Source: Phycisphaerales bacterium UBA1845 (GTDB lineage Bacteria; Planctomycetota; Phycisphaerae; UBA1845). From it: a stretch of DNA of 64,000 bases. A program made the position numbers and the translations under genes. The notes beneath the pieces are model-generated. The model did not search any database, was not told the origin of the DNA, and saw nothing but the letters and a program-made list of their open reading frames with translations. The stretch covers positions 10,920 through 74,919 of the forward strand of contig DDIR01000094.1 in the NCBI GenBank assembly GCA_002338715.1, in the 5' to 3' direction. Positions 17,237-24,595 of the stretch are shown here, piece after piece (the first letter of the stretch is position 1; each line of letters opens with the position of its first letter).

Positions 17237-17950
17237 ATGGTGAAGTCGGTTTTATGGGTTGGCGTGATCGGATTTGCGTTTGCGATGGGCCCAGAAGTAC
17301 GGGCAATATGCAACGACAATGACAGCGATGGTTATGGAAGTCCGGGCGACCCGTCATGCCCGAACGGACCAGCCACCGACTGCAACGACGTCAACTTCAA
17401 TATCCATCCCGGAGCGACGGAGATTCTGTGCAACGGCGTCGATGAAAACTGCAACGGTCTGGGCGACGACGACCGCAACATCGACGGTGACCCGGTCACG
17501 TTTTGCGGCGGTGATTGCAACGATAACAACAACACGATTTACCCGGGCGCCACTGAAATTCCATGCAATCTGATCGATGAAAACTGCAACGGTTTCGGCG
17601 ATGACGATTCCGACAGCGATGGCGACGGATGGACGGCGTGCTTCGGCGACTGCAACGACTTGGTCAATTCCATCAACCCAGGCCAGGCCGAAATCTGCAA
17701 CGATGCGATCGACAACGACTGCGATGGCGATACAGACTGCGCCGACAACGAGTGTGTCGCACATCCGGCATGCGGCACAATCGACACCGATGGTGACGGT
17801 ATCCCCGACTCATCCGACGCCTGCCCCAATACGCCCCCTGGAACCGCAGTCGACGGAACGGGCCGCCCCATTGGCGACTTCGATTTCGATTGCGACACCG
17901 ACCTCGTCGACTACGCCATATTCATCAGCGGATTCACCGGACCGCTGTAA
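17237..17950 (+). CDS. Secreted protein with MopE-type metal-binding repeats
   Basis: 237 residues; ATG at 17237 follows AGAGGAG by seven bases. A signal sequence ([23 protein letters not shown]) is followed by three repeats of the pattern D-C-N-D-x-N-x-x-I-x-P-G-A-x-E-x-x-C-N-x-x-D-E-N-C-N-G, the putative metal-binding repeat named after Methylococcus MopE. A thrombospondin type-3-like calcium motif ([21 protein letters not shown]) comes next, and a short [20 protein letters not shown] tail resembles half of the dockerin-like tails on other exported proteins of this window. Likely a calcium- or metal-binding cell-surface or released protein. Stand-alone gene. Confidence 0.88.
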   Translation: MVKSVLWVGVIGFAFAMGPEVRAICNDNDSDGYGSPGDPSCPNGPATDCNDVNFNIHPGATEILCNGVDENCNGLGDDDRNIDGDPVTFCGGDCNDNNNTIYPGATEIPCNLIDENCNGFGDDDSDSDGDGWTACFGDCNDLVNSINPGQAEICNDAIDNDCDGDTDCADNECVAHPACGTIDTDGDGIPDSSDACPNTPPGTAVDGTGRPIGDFDFDCDTDLVDYAIFISGFTGPL

Positions 17951-17995
17951 GATGACTTAATTGGCAGGCTTGAAAGATCAGGAACACGGTGGTGG

Positions 17996-18973
17996 CTATC
18001 GATTGGGCGTTTGACCCGCGCCCAGTCGATACGCCTTTACCAAATCGCGGGCGGCTTCTCGCCAATCGGGATGATTAAACGCAAATCCGGCATCGACAAG
18101 CCGGGTCGGAATCACACGGCGACTCTTTAAGATCAACTCAGTCTCGGTGCGCATTAACATCGCCCCGATCGCAAGCATCCAGCGCGTTGCCGGCAGCCCA
18201 AAACGCTTTCCGCATGCCCGCCGGATCGCGCGCATGAAGTCGGCGTTGCTCAAGGGATTTGGCGATGCGATGTTGATCACGCCATCGAGGTCTGACCGTG
18301 CAATGAGAAACTTGATCGCACGCACAAAATCTTCATGGTGAACCCACGACACGAACTGCCGGCCATCCCCCGACCGACCGCCTAGCCCCCATCGTACCAG
18401 TCCGAGAAGCACATCAAAGATGCCTCCGCGATCCGGACTCATCACCATCGCCGAACGCAGTTTCACCTTGCGCGTGTGCGGCAATTCAACCTCGTCGAAC
18501 GCACGCTCCCACGCCTGAGCCACATCGATGCTGAACTTCCAGGTTTCCGGGACACCTTTCTCATGCCCGCCAATGATACCGTTCGCCTCGTCGTTGGCCG
18601 GGTCAAGCGTGTGCGCGTAGATCGTCGCAGTGCTCGCCTGCAACCAGACTGCCGGCGGGTGCGACGCATTCCGAATCGCCTCGCCCACCACCCGCGTTGA
18701 ATCGACGCGCGAATTCATGATGCGCTCTCGATTGCGTTGGTGATAACGACAGTTGACCGTGTAGCCGGCCAGGTTGATCACGACATCAGCCCCGTCCAAC
18801 TCCTTCGCCCATGGGCCAAGCGTTTTTCCATCCCAGCCAACGAGTCGGCTACCCTTGCAACTTGCGCGGTTCGATCGGCGGGTGAGGATCACAACGTCAT
18901 GACCATCCGCAAAAAACGCCCGTTCGAGAACCGCGCCAACCTGTCCGCTTCCACCCGGGATGACAATCTTCAT
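17996..18973 (-). CDS. TIGR01777-type NAD(P)-dependent epimerase/SDR protein
   Basis: 325 residues, ATG at 18973 with GGGAGAG upstream. The N-terminus MKIVIPGGSGQVGAVLERAF is a Rossmann nucleotide-binding motif of the extended SDR class, followed by DVVINLAGYTVNCRY (family core motif NLAG..), RVDSTRVVGEAI, VWLQASTATIYAHT and a C-terminal DUF1731-like part ending FNHPDWREAARDLV. The family (E. coli YfcH, human SDR39U1) has no firmly known substrate. It is the last gene of a four-gene minus-strand run starting at 21216, with only five bases between it and the gene before. Confidence 0.92.
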   Translation of the reverse strand: MKIVIPGGSGQVGAVLERAFFADGHDVVILTRRSNRASCKGSRLVGWDGKTLGPWAKELDGADVVINLAGYTVNCRYHQRNRERIMNSRVDSTRVVGEAIRNASHPPAVWLQASTATIYAHTLDPANDEANGIIGGHEKGVPETWKFSIDVAQAWERAFDEVELPHTRKVKLRSAMVMSPDRGGIFDVLLGLVRWGLGGRSGDGRQFVSWVHHEDFVRAIKFLIARSDLDGVINIASPNPLSNADFMRAIRRACGKRFGLPATRWMLAIGAMLMRTETELILKSRRVIPTRLVDAGFAFNHPDWREAARDLVKAYRLGAGQTPNR

Positions 18974-18978
18974 CGCGC

Positions 18979-19464
18979 TTACTCTCCCGACTTTTCGTTG
19001 CGATCGATGTCCTTCACCGCCTCAGCCAGGTCCGCACCGCCTGCGGTTGCAGGAGCGGCTGGTGGGTTCGTGTATTCGTAAATGTCCATCCACTGGTGCT
19101 TTTTCTTACCGTTGGACAGTCCTCGTTTGCGTGCTTTTGAAAAGATGTACAGATTGAGAAAGTGCATCACACCGAGGACGAGGAGCACCATGCCGACTTT
19201 CGTGCTGGTGTATTCGATGGCTTCAACCAGGTCGGTCGGTTTCCTTCCGTAACGAAGCACCGTCGTCACGTAACCGATGTTGAGCAGATAAAACCCGACG
19301 ACCAGAAGGTGATTCACCGAGTCGGCCAACTCCGCATTTCCGCCAAACGCATCGACAAGAAAAATGCGCCCGTTGCGAAACAAAGTCCGAGCCACCCAAA
19401 CGGTGATCGCCACGCTGATCACAAGGTAAACGCCATACGTTACTGATGGATACGTTGCATACAT
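18979..19464 (-). CDS. Small membrane protein, four segments, unknown function
   Basis: 161 residues; ATG at 19464 follows GGAG by seven bases. Four membrane segments can be seen (YGVYLVISVAITVWVARTLF, LLVVGFYLLNIGYVTTVL, VGMVLLVLGVMHFLNLYIF and one weaker), with conserved-looking AFGGNAELADSVNHLL between the first two. The C-terminus is cytoplasmic-looking and charged. Proteins of this style are, to my recollection, found beside DCC-family and TIGR01777 genes. It lies 33 bases after the 138-residue membrane protein, so the two are surely co-transcribed. Confidence 0.82.
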   Translation of the reverse strand: MYATYPSVTYGVYLVISVAITVWVARTLFRNGRIFLVDAFGGNAELADSVNHLLVVGFYLLNIGYVTTVLRYGRKPTDLVEAIEYTSTKVGMVLLVLGVMHFLNLYIFSKARKRGLSNGKKKHQWMDIYEYTNPPAAPATAGGADLAEAVKDIDRNEKSGE

Positions 19465-19497
19465 GCTTGTTCTCCTTTGCTGGAGGTTTCAAGAAAA

Positions 19498-19914
19498 CTA
19501 GAAGTACAAACGCAAAGCCGCCGCCCCGTAAATCGCTGTCATCGTGACGAAGGCAGCCGTCAACATGTGGTACCCAGTCCGCACCCAACGCGGGAAATTC
19601 AGCTCGCGGATGTCGAACACGAAGCACTGAATAAAAAGTCGAAACGCCCAGAAGACCGCGACGAGTACGCAGAAGTCGCGGGCAAGTGGTCCACCGGCTG
19701 CCAGGAATGCTGCATTGCGCACCGAAACAACTCCGAACCCGACGATGACCAGGATGATGAACACACCGTAGATCCAGAACAGTCGACGCAAGAAAGGCCG
19801 CAGCGAACTGAGTTCGCTCTTCCAGTCCAGAACAAACGGAACGCAAACGCTGGCCGACAGAATTGAGAAGTGAATCAATCCGCCCGCGAAAATCAGGTCC
19901 TTTGTGCTGATCAT
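19498..19914 (-). CDS. Small membrane protein, unknown function
   Basis: 138 residues. The ATG at 19914 is chosen because a near-perfect AAGGAGGT lies seven bases upstream; the frame also opens at a GTG at 19923 that would overlap that site. Four hydrophobic segments (LIFAGGLIHFSILSASVCVPFVL, LFWIYGVFIILVIVGFGVVSV, FCVLVAVFWAFRLFIQCFVF, TGYHMLTAAFVTMTAIYGAAAL). No family recognised. Forty-odd bases separate it from the DCC-MBOAT gene, and 33 from the next small membrane protein. Confidence 0.82.
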   Translation of the reverse strand: MISTKDLIFAGGLIHFSILSASVCVPFVLDWKSELSSLRPFLRRLFWIYGVFIILVIVGFGVVSVRNAAFLAAGGPLARDFCVLVAVFWAFRLFIQCFVFDIRELNFPRWVRTGYHMLTAAFVTMTAIYGAAALRLYF

Positions 19915-19965
19915 GATTGCCACCTCCTTTTCGTAATTTCGTTACCAGTTACTTCCTTAAGGTGT

Positions 19966-21216
19966 TCACCACGCTGCGATCCACGACATGAACGGCAATA
20001 CAACCCTGACGATAAATGGCGGTGTAAACAGGAGGCTGAGCGGCCCGATCACGATCGCCATCGTGTAGGCCCATCCAACCGAACCGCGATGTAGCCCCAT
20101 GGCTTTCGCGACGGCAGTGCGTTGAACAAATACGCCGAGCGCCTGAATCAGAAAGTAGAGTGTGGGTTGGCCCAACCCCGCGCCGGCAGGGAGCGAAATC
20201 ACGAGATCGTGCACAAGACCGGAGGCGACAAACGATGCAACCGTTGCAAACTGCGGGTTGACTCGTCGCGACAATGGCGAGAATACGTGCTGACGAAGCA
20301 GATCACTGAATGCGGTGTTCCAGCGCCGTCCCCAGAATTCACCCAACGTTGTCGAGCAGAAAGGCCGGCGCATGATCGGCGCGGCTTGAATACCCCGCAT
20401 CTGGAAGAAGTACGCGAGAATTTCAAACAAACCGAAATGTAGCAGCAGCCCGAGCCCGACAATTGCGATCATCCCCGAAGCGAACGCACCAAGTCCGTCG
20501 AAACGAGATGCCGTGAAAAACAAACCACATCCAATCGCCACTTTGAAGATCGACCACGCCCATTGCACAGTCGTCACCCGAGTTCTTGGCCCGGTTGAAT
20601 TCAAGAACCGATGCGCATCCATCCCGGGCCAGCAAATCAGATATTGCACGTAACGTCCGCATCGAGAACAGCAGCCGCTCGACGCTTGGTACCACGTCAA
20701 CCACTTGCACCCGGCGTAGATCGAAAACGCCAGCAACCACATGAAGATCCAAGGCGATACAAGTTGCCCGACCGCGATGGCAAACGCCGGCAACAAAACC
20801 AAAGGCCCCCAAGCGATCGGCTTGGATCGCCTGACATAGCAAGCGTTTGAAATGCAGTGACGATTCGCGGCAAAGCGTCGGTAGAATGCACGCAAGATGA
20901 TCATGACACCGGGAAGGTGCGTGAGTGCAACGAAGGGCCAAGCCCACCAGACGCTCCTCGCAACAAACACGATCGCATCAGCCCCACCAACAACCTGCCC
21001 CGATGGCGAAAGCACGCGCAACTCGGTCAGCGGCTCACCTTCCGTCAACCCAAGGCGCTCGCGAACCCAAGGCGTCTGCTGCGGCGCAACGCAATACCCA
21101 CTGCGATCAAAGACGCCAGCCAACCGACCAGCAAGCCCAACACACATAGGGCACTCGCCATCAATCAGCACCCACCCGCAGCCATTCTCGCCTGTTTGTT
21201 TCGTTATTTCTGTCAT
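19966..21216 (-). CDS. Fusion of DCC-family thiol protein (DUF393) and MBOAT-type acyltransferase
   Basis: 416 residues, ATG at 21216. Residues 15-125 are a DCC/DUF393 domain: the signature DGECPMC (Asp19, Cys22, Cys25), a thioredoxin-related fold thought to do redox chemistry. From about 130 the protein becomes polytopic and matches the MBOAT/wax-synthase-like branch: LICWPGMDAHRFL, then FWGRRWN at 294-300 and the presumed catalytic His336 in SGLVHDL. Members transfer acyl groups to alcohols or other acceptors at the membrane. The acceptor is unknown. Its start codon lies inside the TTTCTGT-N4-ACAGAAA palindrome, so a repressor bound there would block its transcription. First gene of a four-gene operon. 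Confidence 0.88.
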   Translation of the reverse strand: MTEITKQTGENGCGWVLIDGECPMCVGLAGRLAGVFDRSGYCVAPQQTPWVRERLGLTEGEPLTELRVLSPSGQVVGGADAIVFVARSVWWAWPFVALTHLPGVMIILRAFYRRFAANRHCISNACYVRRSKPIAWGPLVLLPAFAIAVGQLVSPWIFMWLLAFSIYAGCKWLTWYQASSGCCSRCGRYVQYLICWPGMDAHRFLNSTGPRTRVTTVQWAWSIFKVAIGCGLFFTASRFDGLGAFASGMIAIVGLGLLLHFGLFEILAYFFQMRGIQAAPIMRRPFCSTTLGEFWGRRWNTAFSDLLRQHVFSPLSRRVNPQFATVASFVASGLVHDLVISLPAGAGLGQPTLYFLIQALGVFVQRTAVAKAMGLHRGSVGWAYTMAIVIGPLSLLFTPPFIVRVVLPFMSWIAAW

Positions 21217-21224
21217 AACAGAAA
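21207..21224. promoter_or_regulatory. Operator-like palindrome on the start codon of the DCC-MBOAT gene
   Basis: TTTCTGT-CATA-ACAGAAA, a perfect seven-base inverted repeat around four bases; CAT at 21214-21216 is the start codon read on the minus strand. The six inner bases of each arm recur at 21920-21935 before the GbsR-type regulator gene. Confidence 0.75.
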
Positions 21225-21292
21225 CCCGTCCTCAAAAAAAAGGGAAAACAAAACCAGCTGCCAAGACCACCGACAGGCACTGACGCACTCCA

Positions 21293-21348
21293 TCACTTCG
21301 TCACTTCGTCACTTCGTCACTTCGTCACTTCGTCACTTCGTCACTTCG
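21293..21348. repeat. Seven tandem copies of the octamer TCACTTCG
   Basis: Seven uninterrupted perfect copies between the 3' end of the regulator gene and the start of the DCC-MBOAT gene. Being perfect and eight bases long, the array should be prone to slippage and so vary in copy number between strains, altering the spacing upstream of the operon. Confidence 0.97.
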
Positions 21349-21358
21349 TCCCTCCCCC

Positions 21359-21892
21359 TCACTTCCCCCCACCAGGAATCATCTTAAGCACCTTATCCCC
21401 CATCTTCATAAACCGAACCAGCGCCCCCTTCGGCAAGCGGCGCATCTGCCCATACCAGGTCGTCATCGATTCGAAGAACTCCAGCATGTCGCCAAGCCGC
21501 TGCTGCGTGTATTCATCTTTGGTTTTGCCTTTCGCGCCGCTGGTCAGTTCGCGAAGGACGGCCAATGTCGGATCGGTCTCACGTTTCTTGCGTTCGTCGA
21601 GAATGATCTGAAACATTTCCCAGACGTCCTTCATCGATTCGTAGTGGTCGCGACGATCGCCCATGACATGCACGACCTTGACGATCCCCCACCCCTGCAA
21701 CTCGCGCAGGCTGTTGCTGACGTTGGAGCGGGCGACGGATAACGTCTCGGCGATCTCCTCGGCATTGAGCGGTTCGGGTGAAAGAAACAGCAGCGCGTGA
21801 ATCTGAGCCACGGTGCGATTCACGCCCCACTTCGTCCCCATCTCGCCCCAGTGCAGGATGAAACTTTCGTTTGTCGGGGTCATCTCAAACAC
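21359..21892 (-). CDS. GbsR/MarR-family transcriptional regulator
   Basis: 177 residues. The GTG at 21892 has GGAGGT five bases upstream; the ATG at 21883 is 14 bases away from it. The core is a winged helix of the GbsR/OpcR branch of MarR proteins: WGVNRTVAQIHALLFLSPEPLNAEEIAETLSVARSNVSNSLRELQGWGIVKVVHVMGDRRDHYES. The C-terminal half is helical and ends with a basic patch. Related proteins act as repressors for osmolyte genes in Bacillus, but ligand differs between members. A TTCTGT-N4-ACAGAA palindrome 28 bases before its start suggests it controls its own gene, and the copy at the downstream operon suggests it controls that too. Confidence 0.92.
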   Translation of the reverse strand: MFEMTPTNESFILHWGEMGTKWGVNRTVAQIHALLFLSPEPLNAEEIAETLSVARSNVSNSLRELQGWGIVKVVHVMGDRRDHYESMKDVWEMFQIILDERKKRETDPTLAVLRELTSGAKGKTKDEYTQQRLGDMLEFFESMTTWYGQMRRLPKGALVRFMKMGDKVLKMIPGGGK

Positions 21893-21919
21893 AGCCCACC
21901 TCCGATGGAATTCATTGAC

Positions 21920-21935
21920 TTCTGTCTATACAGAA
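21920..21935. promoter_or_regulatory. Operator-like palindrome upstream of the GbsR/MarR regulator
   Basis: TTCTGT-CTAT-ACAGAA, perfect six-base arms, 28 bases ahead of the regulator's GTG. Same arms and spacing as the palindrome at 21207-21224. Confidence 0.78.
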
Positions 21936-21996
21936 CATACCGCACAAACAAGGCTTTGTCAAATGAATAATCGAGAAGCGATGCCCAAACAAGTGC

Positions 21997-23025
21997 TCAG
22001 TAGCTTTCGCGGGCGAGATGGACCTTGCCCCTAAACGTCCAGTACACCACGCCGGAGTAGGTGATCACAAATGGCAGGCCGATGACTGCGATTAGTAGCA
22101 TGATTCGTAGCGTGGCTTCACTGGATCGGGCGTTGTAGACGGTCATATGCCACGATTCGTTCAGCGATGAGGGCACGAGGTTTGGGAAAATCGCGGTGGC
22201 GAAAAGTGTGGCGAATGCGGCGATTGTGGCGCATGAACTGACGAATGCGTACACCGGTTTTTTGAGAAACATCGCACGCGGAATGTTGGCGACGGCCAAC
22301 ACGTTGAGCGCGGGGACCGCCCACAGCCACTTGTTGTCATGGAAGTTTTTGAACGCACGCGGAATCTCAACGAGCGTGACCATCGTCGTGAAGATGTACG
22401 CGATCAAGAAGAAACCGAACGTCCGCCAGATCCAGCGTTCGATTAACTTCTGCAACTCACCCTCGGTCTTGAGGTAGAGAAAGATCGCTCCGTGCATGCT
22501 GAATAGCGCCACCGTCAATACGCCGACCAACAGCGGATAGAACGTCAGTTGCTGCCAAACGCTCTGATGGATGATCATGTCTTCGTTGACCGGCATACCT
22601 TGCATCACGTTGCCAGCGGCTACACCAAACAAAAACGCTGCAAGCAAACTCGAACCGAAGAAACCATAGTCCCATGCCGTCCGCCAACGCGCGTGTTCCG
22701 CCTTCGAGCGAAACTCGATACTGACAGCCCGAAAGATCAGCGCGAAAAGCAGCAACATAAACGCCACGTAAAACCCGCTGAACACCGTCGCATACGCTTC
22801 AGGAAATGCCGCAAACAACGCCCCGCCGAACGTCACCAGCCAAACCTCATTCCCATCCCAAAGCGGTCCGATCGAATTGAGAATGATGCGGCGATCCCGA
22901 TCGCTTTTTGCGATTGGATGCAAAATGCCCACGCCGAAATCAAAGCCGTCGAGAATCGCGTATCCCACGAGCAGAAACCCGAGCAAAGCAAACCAGATTA
23001 GCGATAAGGTGTCGTGTTCAAACAT
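21997..23025 (-). CDS. cydB: Cytochrome bd ubiquinol oxidase subunit II
   Basis: 342 residues from the ATG at 23025, which shares one base with the cydA stop (TGATG). Signatures of CydB are the N-terminal LIWFALLGFLLVGYAILDGFDFGVGIL, then NSIGPLWDGNEVWLVTFGGALFAAFPEAYA, and FYVAFMLLLFALIFRAVSIEFR. Eight to nine membrane segments. With CydA it forms the quinol:oxygen oxidoreductase used at low oxygen, in the cytoplasmic membrane. The frame is open up to 23241 but that stretch lies wholly inside cydA. No cydX-like small subunit gene was seen just downstream. Confidence 0.97.
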   Translation of the reverse strand: MFEHDTLSLIWFALLGFLLVGYAILDGFDFGVGILHPIAKSDRDRRIILNSIGPLWDGNEVWLVTFGGALFAAFPEAYATVFSGFYVAFMLLLFALIFRAVSIEFRSKAEHARWRTAWDYGFFGSSLLAAFLFGVAAGNVMQGMPVNEDMIIHQSVWQQLTFYPLLVGVLTVALFSMHGAIFLYLKTEGELQKLIERWIWRTFGFFLIAYIFTTMVTLVEIPRAFKNFHDNKWLWAVPALNVLAVANIPRAMFLKKPVYAFVSSCATIAAFATLFATAIFPNLVPSSLNESWHMTVYNARSSEATLRIMLLIAVIGLPFVITYSGVVYWTFRGKVHLARESY

Positions 23026-24500
23026 CACGGTTGCTCGGGTTTCCTGGATTCGGATTCGTTGTATTCCGTCAGTGAGCGCTGGTGGCCCGACATCGCGGCG
23101 GCGGTTTTGAAGAACGACCGTTCGCTTGGGTCGGACGTTGGTTCGGGTTCGTCGGGACCGTGCTGAATCTTGTTGTTGAGGACGAAGATCCAAACGAAGA
23201 ACAGCATCAGGTAGATCAATCCGAACATCACGATCGACCAAAGCACCTGTTCGGAGGTGACGGCTTCGCTGAGTCCGTCAGACGTGCGCAATCCGCGCAT
23301 GCTCACGCCATCGTGTTCGCCGGGATAGACGATCCAAGGTTGCCGCCCCACCTCGGCTGCGATCCAACCGGCTTGGTTGGCGACCATCGGACCAAACACC
23401 GCAAACACATGAACCCAAAGCAGCCAGCGCATATTAAAAATACGCCCACCCCGAAGCAGCGGCAGCGTACCCAGCGTCAACACGATGAAACCGAACCCCA
23501 GTCCCACCATCAGGTGATACATCTGAAATGGTAGCCAAACCGGTGGACGTTCGTCTTCGGGGATATCATTGAGCCCGGTGATAGGGCTTTTGGAATCGCC
23601 GGTGATCAGGTAGCTGAGCATGCCGGGAATCGCCAGGCCGAACCGCACCTTGCCAGCCGACGCATCGGGCGAGCCAAACAGGTACAGATCGCCCGGCCCC
23701 GTTTCAAAATGCCCTTCAAAGGCGGCCATCTTCGCGGGTTGTGTTTCAGAAACCTGCTGGGCCTGGTCGTGTCCGGTGATCGCAGCCAACAAGCTGAAGA
23801 TCGCCGCGATGACCAGTCCGATGGTAAAGCAGCGGCGGGCGAAAAGTTCGTGGCGTTTCTTGAGCAGGTAATACGAACTGACGGACGTGACCAGAAACCC
23901 ACCGAGGATCAACGCGCCGATCAACGTGTGCGTCAATCGATCGACACTCGACGGATTGAAGATCATCGCCCAGAAGTCGGTGATCTCGGCGCGGTAGCGG
24001 GTGTGATCGCCGACCACCTTCTCAACGATGTGATACCCAGCCGGCGTCTGCTGCCACGAGTTGGCGACGACGATCCACACCGCGCTGAACATGCTGCCCA
24101 GCCAGACCATCATACTGGAAAAGAAATGCATCTTCGGACCGACGCGATCCCAACCAAACACCAGTACCGCGAGGAAACCGGACTCCAGAAAGAACGCAAA
24201 GATTCCTTCTGCCGCCAGCGCCGAACCGAATACGTCGCCGACGAAGCGACTGTAAGCCGCCCAGTTCGTCCCGAACTCAAACTCCATCACGAGTCCGGTG
24301 GCGACGCCCAAGCCAAAATTGACCGCGAAGATGCGCGTCCAGAAACGGGCCGCGTCTTTCCAGGTTTGATCGCCGGTCTTGAGCCAGATTCCCTCAAGCA
24401 CCACCATCACCAATCCGAGCCCAATGGTGAGCGGCGGAAACAGGTAGTGGAACATGATCGTTCCAGCAAACTGCCAACGGGATAGCGTGAGGACATCCAT
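23025..24500 (-). CDS. cydA: Cytochrome bd ubiquinol oxidase subunit I
   Basis: 491 residues, ATG at 24500. CydA carries the three haems and the quinol site. Visible: His18 in [17 protein letters not shown] (haem b595 ligand), [30 protein letters not shown] with the conserved glutamates, the quinol-loop segment [16 protein letters not shown], and [16 protein letters not shown] near the C-terminus. The quinol loop is of the short kind. The last 50 residues are charged and variable. It heads a cydAB operon followed, after about 100 bases, by the GbsR/MarR-type regulator. No ribosome site is evident. Confidence 0.97.
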   Translation of the reverse strand: MDVLTLSRWQFAGTIMFHYLFPPLTIGLGLVMVVLEGIWLKTGDQTWKDAARFWTRIFAVNFGLGVATGLVMEFEFGTNWAAYSRFVGDVFGSALAAEGIFAFFLESGFLAVLVFGWDRVGPKMHFFSSMMVWLGSMFSAVWIVVANSWQQTPAGYHIVEKVVGDHTRYRAEITDFWAMIFNPSSVDRLTHTLIGALILGGFLVTSVSSYYLLKKRHELFARRCFTIGLVIAAIFSLLAAITGHDQAQQVSETQPAKMAAFEGHFETGPGDLYLFGSPDASAGKVRFGLAIPGMLSYLITGDSKSPITGLNDIPEDERPPVWLPFQMYHLMVGLGFGFIVLTLGTLPLLRGGRIFNMRWLLWVHVFAVFGPMVANQAGWIAAEVGRQPWIVYPGEHDGVSMRGLRTSDGLSEAVTSEQVLWSIVMFGLIYLMLFFVWIFVLNNKIQHGPDEPEPTSDPSERSFFKTAAAMSGHQRSLTEYNESESRKPEQP

Positions 24501-24595
24501 GAAACGATTTACAACAGCACCCGCGCCACGCGGTCAATCGTTCGGTTGACTGCACTATTTGAGCAAGAACTCCATGCGGATTAAAGCACCGTCGC

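Noticed and set aside
21293..21348. Tandem octamers considered as a CRISPR-like array
   Set aside because: Repeat unit is eight bases with no spacers and no cas genes nearby; it is a simple tandem repeat.
24533..24550. GTCAA-N8-TTGAC upstream of cydA as an FNR/CRP-type site
   Set aside because: Arms are only five bases and spacing does not fit TTGAT-N4-ATCAA; could be chance.
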